16,080 nt of DNA from Pseudomonadota bacterium (GTDB lineage Bacteria; Pseudomonadota; Gammaproteobacteria; Acidithiobacillales; Acidithiobacillaceae). Of the stretch, positions 13,611-16,080 are shown piece by piece (within the stretch, counting starts at the first letter, position 1; every line of letters begins with the position of its first letter). Both the position numbers and the translations under genes were made by a program. Below the pieces are notes generated by a model. That model saw only the letters and a list, made by a program, of their open reading frames with translations. It was not told where the DNA came from and ran no database searches. The stretch is from positions 1-16,080 of the forward strand of contig JAKBXD010000029.1 in the NCBI GenBank assembly GCA_021840785.1, read 5' to 3'.

Positions 13611-14023
13611 CTTATGTCTTGGAACCAGTCCCTGTGGATTGGTACCCTTCGGCTGATCCCCGGAGCGAGGCGGGCAAGACTGGTTGTCACCCAAGGAATC
13701 AATCCTGTAATGCAGATTAATCGCTCGCCTCACCTTTGCCACCCGTTCGGACGGTATCCAAGGCCTGCCCTGGGCAAGAGCCTGCACAGATAAGGTTGAA
13801 CCGGCATGGTCCGTAGATCGCCGTTATCTTTTCAAGGAGATTGGCATGACTAATCCTACTCTATTCGTTGGTATCGACGTGGCCAAGACCAAATTCGATG
13901 TGGCTCTCTTGAACGCTGAGGGCAAGTATCGCAGTAAGGTCTTCCCCAGCACACCCGTTGGACATCAGCAGTTCCTGGAGTGGCTGACCAGGCACGACGC
14001 CCAGGAAGCCCATCTTTAATGGG

Positions 14024-14035
14024 ATGAACGTCCCC
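14024..14035 (+). repeat. Left subterminal inverted repeat of the IS1111-type element
   Basis: ATGAACGTCCCC, perfectly complementary to 15372-15383, 7 bp inside the left end. Confidence 0.88.
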
Positions 14036-14095
14036 TTTCCCCCGCCGTGGTCCGATGCCACGATGGGGGACCCATTGAACAAGGAGGCTCATCCC

Positions 14096-15106
14096 ATGAA
14101 AGATATTACTACCATCGGTATTGATATAGCGAAAAATGTTTTTCAGCTGCACGGTGTCGACCGGCACGGCAAAACTTCGCTGAGAAAGACGGTCACTCGG
14201 GCCAAGCTCCTGGTGACCCTGGCTAATTTGCCACCTTGTCTCATTGGCATCGAAGCCTGTGGCGGCGCCCATCATTGGGCGCGCAAGATTACTCAGCTGG
14301 GTCACACGGTACGGATGGTCGCGCCCCAATTTGTGGTGCCCTACCGGAAGAGCGGAAAAAACGACGCCAACGATGCTGAGGCTATCTGTGAGGCGGTGGC
14401 GCGGCCCAACATGCGCTTCGTCCCCATCAAGACCCCAGAACAACAGGCGGCTTTGACCCTACACCGGGTCAGAGAATCCATCAAGGTGGACCGTACCGCG
14501 CTGATCAACCGAATCCGCGGTCTCCTGCAGGAATTCGGCATTGTACTCCCACAAGGGGCGGCGAAATTTCCCCAGCGTCTATTGGAGGCTATTACGGATG
14601 CCGATATGCCCATGGAGGCGATCGGCCTCTTCGCCGCATTGCGGGGGGACCTACTCCGCCTGGACGAGCGCTTGGCGGAGTGCGACCAAAGGATAGCCCG
14701 TCTTGCGCAAGAAGAAACTGCACAGCGCCTTGCGGAGATTCCTGGGATAGGGCCCGTCACGGCGACTGCGGTGGTGGCGACTGTCGGGGATGCCAAGCTT
14801 TTTCGCAATGGCCGAGAACTCGCCGCCTGGGTTGGGCTCGTGCCCAGGCAATCGAGTTCTGGAGGGAAGACCCGACTGGGGAGAATCACCAAACACGGGG
14901 ATAGTTATCTGCGCACCCTCTTTGTACAAGGGGCCATGACGGTGATTCGCCATGTGGGAGAGAAATCGGATCCAAGATCGCAATGGATTCGAGATCTGGT
15001 AAACCGGCGGGGTGTCCAGAAGACGGCGGTCGCCTTGGCCGCCAAGATGGTGCGGACTGCCTGGGCGTTGATGGCCCGGGAAGAATCCTATCGAATGGCG
15101 GTATAG
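14096..15106 (+). CDS. IS1111-type transposase (IS110 family)
   Basis: 336 aa from the ATG at 14096, which has AAGGAGG 8 bases upstream. An in-frame ATG at 14024 lies inside the inverted repeat and lacks a ribosome-binding site. The N-terminal RuvC-like DEDD domain shows IGIDIAKNVFQLHG (D10), GIEACGGAHHWARK (E53) and KNDANDAEAI (D90, D93). The C-terminal Tnp domain shows EIPGIGPVTATAVVA, AAWVGLVPRQSSSGGKTRLG and GDSYLRTLFVQGA; the Ser within RQSSSGG is the likely nucleophile. Length and all motifs are those of a complete enzyme. The family recombines DNA guided by an RNA from the element's own non-coding end. It differs clearly in sequence from the host IS110 transposase, so this is not a duplication of it. 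Confidence 0.93.
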   Translation: MKDITTIGIDIAKNVFQLHGVDRHGKTSLRKTVTRAKLLVTLANLPPCLIGIEACGGAHHWARKITQLGHTVRMVAPQFVVPYRKSGKNDANDAEAICEAVARPNMRFVPIKTPEQQAALTLHRVRESIKVDRTALINRIRGLLQEFGIVLPQGAAKFPQRLLEAITDADMPMEAIGLFAALRGDLLRLDERLAECDQRIARLAQEETAQRLAEIPGIGPVTATAVVATVGDAKLFRNGRELAAWVGLVPRQSSSGGKTRLGRITKHGDSYLRTLFVQGAMTVIRHVGEKSDPRSQWIRDLVNRRGVQKTAVALAAKMVRTAWALMAREESYRMAV

Positions 15107-15371
15107 CAGGAAGATCGGTAGGGTTTTAACCAGCTGTAAATAGAGAGGAAATCGCTGTAGTTCCACGATTTGCGCGATGACGAGAGATGGCGGATAGGTC
15201 GAACCAGTGTTTGGAAAACCTGATCCATGCAGAGGCTGCAACACAGGCCGAATCTTTGTTGAGGACCAGACACGCGGATTATCCATCGGGGCCAAGGCAG
15301 AATGCCCATCAACAGGCCGGATACATGTTTGCAGTCGAACCAAACCTACATCTACGGCATCTTGCAAAACC
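15107..15371 (+). ncRNA. Candidate bridge/seek RNA region of the IS1111-type element
   Basis: The non-coding 3' part of the element. In the IS1111 group the guide RNA is encoded downstream of the transposase. TCCATGCA (15224-15231) is the exact reverse complement of the first eight bases of the right target flank (15387-15394). GCCCATC (15304-15310) is identical to the left flank at 14008-14014. ATACATG (15321-15327) equals the right element end and junction (15382-15388). TGCAG-AGG-CTGCA (15228-15240) can fold. RNA ends and fold are not determined. Confidence 0.5.
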
Positions 15372-15383
15372 GGGGACGTTCAT
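15372..15383 (+). repeat. Right subterminal inverted repeat of the IS1111-type element
   Basis: GGGGACGTTCAT, perfect inverse of 14024-14035, 3 bp inside the right end. Confidence 0.88.
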
Positions 15384-16080
15384 ACATGCATGGAGACCAC
15401 GGGCGTCTACGGGCGGGACCTGGCACGCTTTCTGGCGCAACAGCAGATCCTCATCAGCGTGGTCAACCCGGCCCAGATCCATGCCTTCGGCAAGACAGAA
15501 CTGACCCGGGCCAAGACGGACAAGGCCGATGCCCGGCTCATTGCCCGGTATTGCCGGATGCACCGTCCTGCGCCCTGGGTGCCGCCGGCTGAGGAGATCG
15601 CCACCCTCCAGGCCCTGGTTCAACGTCTGGAGGACCTCCTGGCACTGCAAACGATGGAGAACAACCGACTGGAAGCCGCTACAGGGCCAGCGCGGGAGTC
15701 CGTGGAGGCCGTCCTGCAATTTGTTCATCAGCAGATCGAGATGCTACGCCTGCAGATCGAGATCCATATCGATAAACACCCCGATCTCAAAAACCAACAG
15801 GAGTTGCTGTCCAGTATCCCTGGTATTGGGGACAACACGGCCGCCACCTTGCTGGCCTTTCTTAGCCCCTTGGAGCGGTTCCACTCTGCCAAACAGGTGG
15901 TTGCCTATGCCGGCCTCAATCCCCGCATTCGCCAGTCGGGTCAATGGGCAGGAAAGACCCCTATCGCCAAGGCGGGGAATGCTTTGTTGCGCAAATCCCT
16001 CTACCTGCCGGCAGTGGTCGCCAAGCGGCACAACCCCATCATCGCATCCTTTTGCGACCGGCTATTGGCCCGAGGCAAAC

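Larger units (their letters stand above)
13348..13612 (-). mobile_element. IS5-family remnant (one end plus transposase C-terminus)
   Basis: GGGCACTTCGAATAAC near 13346-13361 looks like an IS5-type terminal inverted repeat. The interior is AT-rich and non-coding up to 13490, followed by the C-terminal end of a transposase on the minus strand. The other end of the element is missing, apparently cut by the IS110-family element that begins near 13613. The boundaries are approximate. Confidence 0.5.
14017..15386 (+). mobile_element. Complete IS1111-type (IS110 family) element, 1370 bp
   Basis: The boundaries come from exact restoration of the host transposase frame (one-base ambiguity, T at either side). 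Subterminal inverted repeats of 12 bp are perfect: ATGAACGTCCCC (14024-14035) and GGGGACGTTCAT (15372-15383). Seven bases lie outside the left repeat and three outside the right one, the arrangement known for the IS1111 group. There is no target duplication. It contains one transposase gene and a 280-bp non-coding 3' end. It appears intact and potentially active. Confidence 0.9.
13613..16080 (+). mobile_element. IS110-family element, interrupted by a second element and cut by the window edge
   Basis: It contains about 230 bp of non-coding left end, the transposase gene from 13846, and the nested IS1111-type insertion 14017-15386. In the IS110 group the non-coding left end normally encodes the bridge RNA. 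The 13613-13845 stretch has GAGGCG/CGCCTC pairing segments that could fold. The left boundary is inferred from where IS5 transposase similarity ends and may be off by tens of bases. Confidence 0.6.
13846..16080 (+). pseudogene. IS110-family transposase, split by an IS1111-type element; 3' end beyond the window
   Basis: The ATG at 13846 has AAGGAGA upstream. Residues 1-57 (13846-14016) carry LFVGIDVAKTKFDVALL with the first catalytic Asp (D11). The frame then stops at a TAA contributed by the inserted element. Joining 14016 to 15387 restores it exactly: AHL continues as CMETTGVYGRD (E60), VNPAQIHAFGKTELTRAKTD and KADARLIA (D102, D105). These complete the DEDD RuvC-like set. A coiled-coil-like linker follows, then the Tnp domain (SIPGIGDNTAATLLAFL, AYAGLNPRIRQSGQWAGK, with the Ser of RQSGQ as candidate nucleophile). 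The protein is inactive as it stands, because the insertion separates the first Asp from the other three residues. Before the insertion it was probably functional. Confidence 0.88.

Noticed and set aside
13506..13793. Plus-strand ORF of 95 aa over the IS5 remnant
   Set aside because: Antisense to the recognisable transposase C-terminus, with no ribosome-binding site.
15309..16031. Minus-strand ORFs (139 and 95 aa) in the right part of the IS110 transposase
   Set aside because: Shadows of the clearly recognisable transposase on the plus strand.

Overview
The window looks like chromosomal DNA of a Gram-negative proteobacterium: Sec signal peptides followed by periplasmic or outer-membrane proteins, a sigma-54 activator, a cellulose-synthase-like enzyme with a PilZ domain, and IS110/IS5 elements. 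The mix of c-di-GMP genes and insertion sequences recalls Acidithiobacillus, but that is an impression from gene content and could not be tested here.

Layout from left to right. (1) 1-335: 5' end of htpG on the minus strand. (2) 570-3073, plus strand: a VpsR/NtrC-type sigma-54 activator, then a FapF-like outer-membrane beta-barrel. (3) 3074-4157: mostly non-coding, with one unrecognised ORF on the minus strand. (4) 7401-4158, minus strand: a five-gene set of exported proteins. It holds an Asn/Gln-rich repeat protein (four repeats, amyloid-like), a small related protein broken by a one-base frameshift, a C39-type papain-fold protease (FapD-like), a second protein with the amyloid-like motif and a double-glycine leader, and a small secreted protein. 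This resembles a divergent Fap (functional amyloid) locus. (5) 12860-7818, minus strand: a degenerate GGDEF-EAL protein, an intact BcsA-like PilZ glycosyltransferase, and a GAF-GGDEF diguanylate cyclase gene that now lies in three reading frames. (6) 13348-16080: insertion sequences. An IS5-family remnant is followed by an IS110-family element whose transposase gene is split by a complete 1370-bp IS1111-type element.

How it fits together. The best new signal is a pair of sigma-54 (-24/-12) promoters. One is a full consensus match upstream of the repeat-protein operon (7513-7528). The other is a near-consensus match upstream of the EAL/BcsA-like operon (12949-12964). A sigma-54 activator is encoded in the same cluster, so I infer one biofilm-matrix module: an enhancer-binding protein, possibly c-di-GMP-responsive like VpsR, co-activates an amyloid fibre system and a c-di-GMP-gated exopolysaccharide synthase. 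Part of the module appears to be decaying: one fibre-related gene and the cyclase gene are frameshifted, and the EAL protein lacks key residues.

At the right end, removing the IS1111-type element exactly (14017-15386) restores the IS110 reading frame. The non-coding 3' part of this element contains an 8-nt stretch complementary to the right target flank, as expected for a bridge/seek RNA guide.
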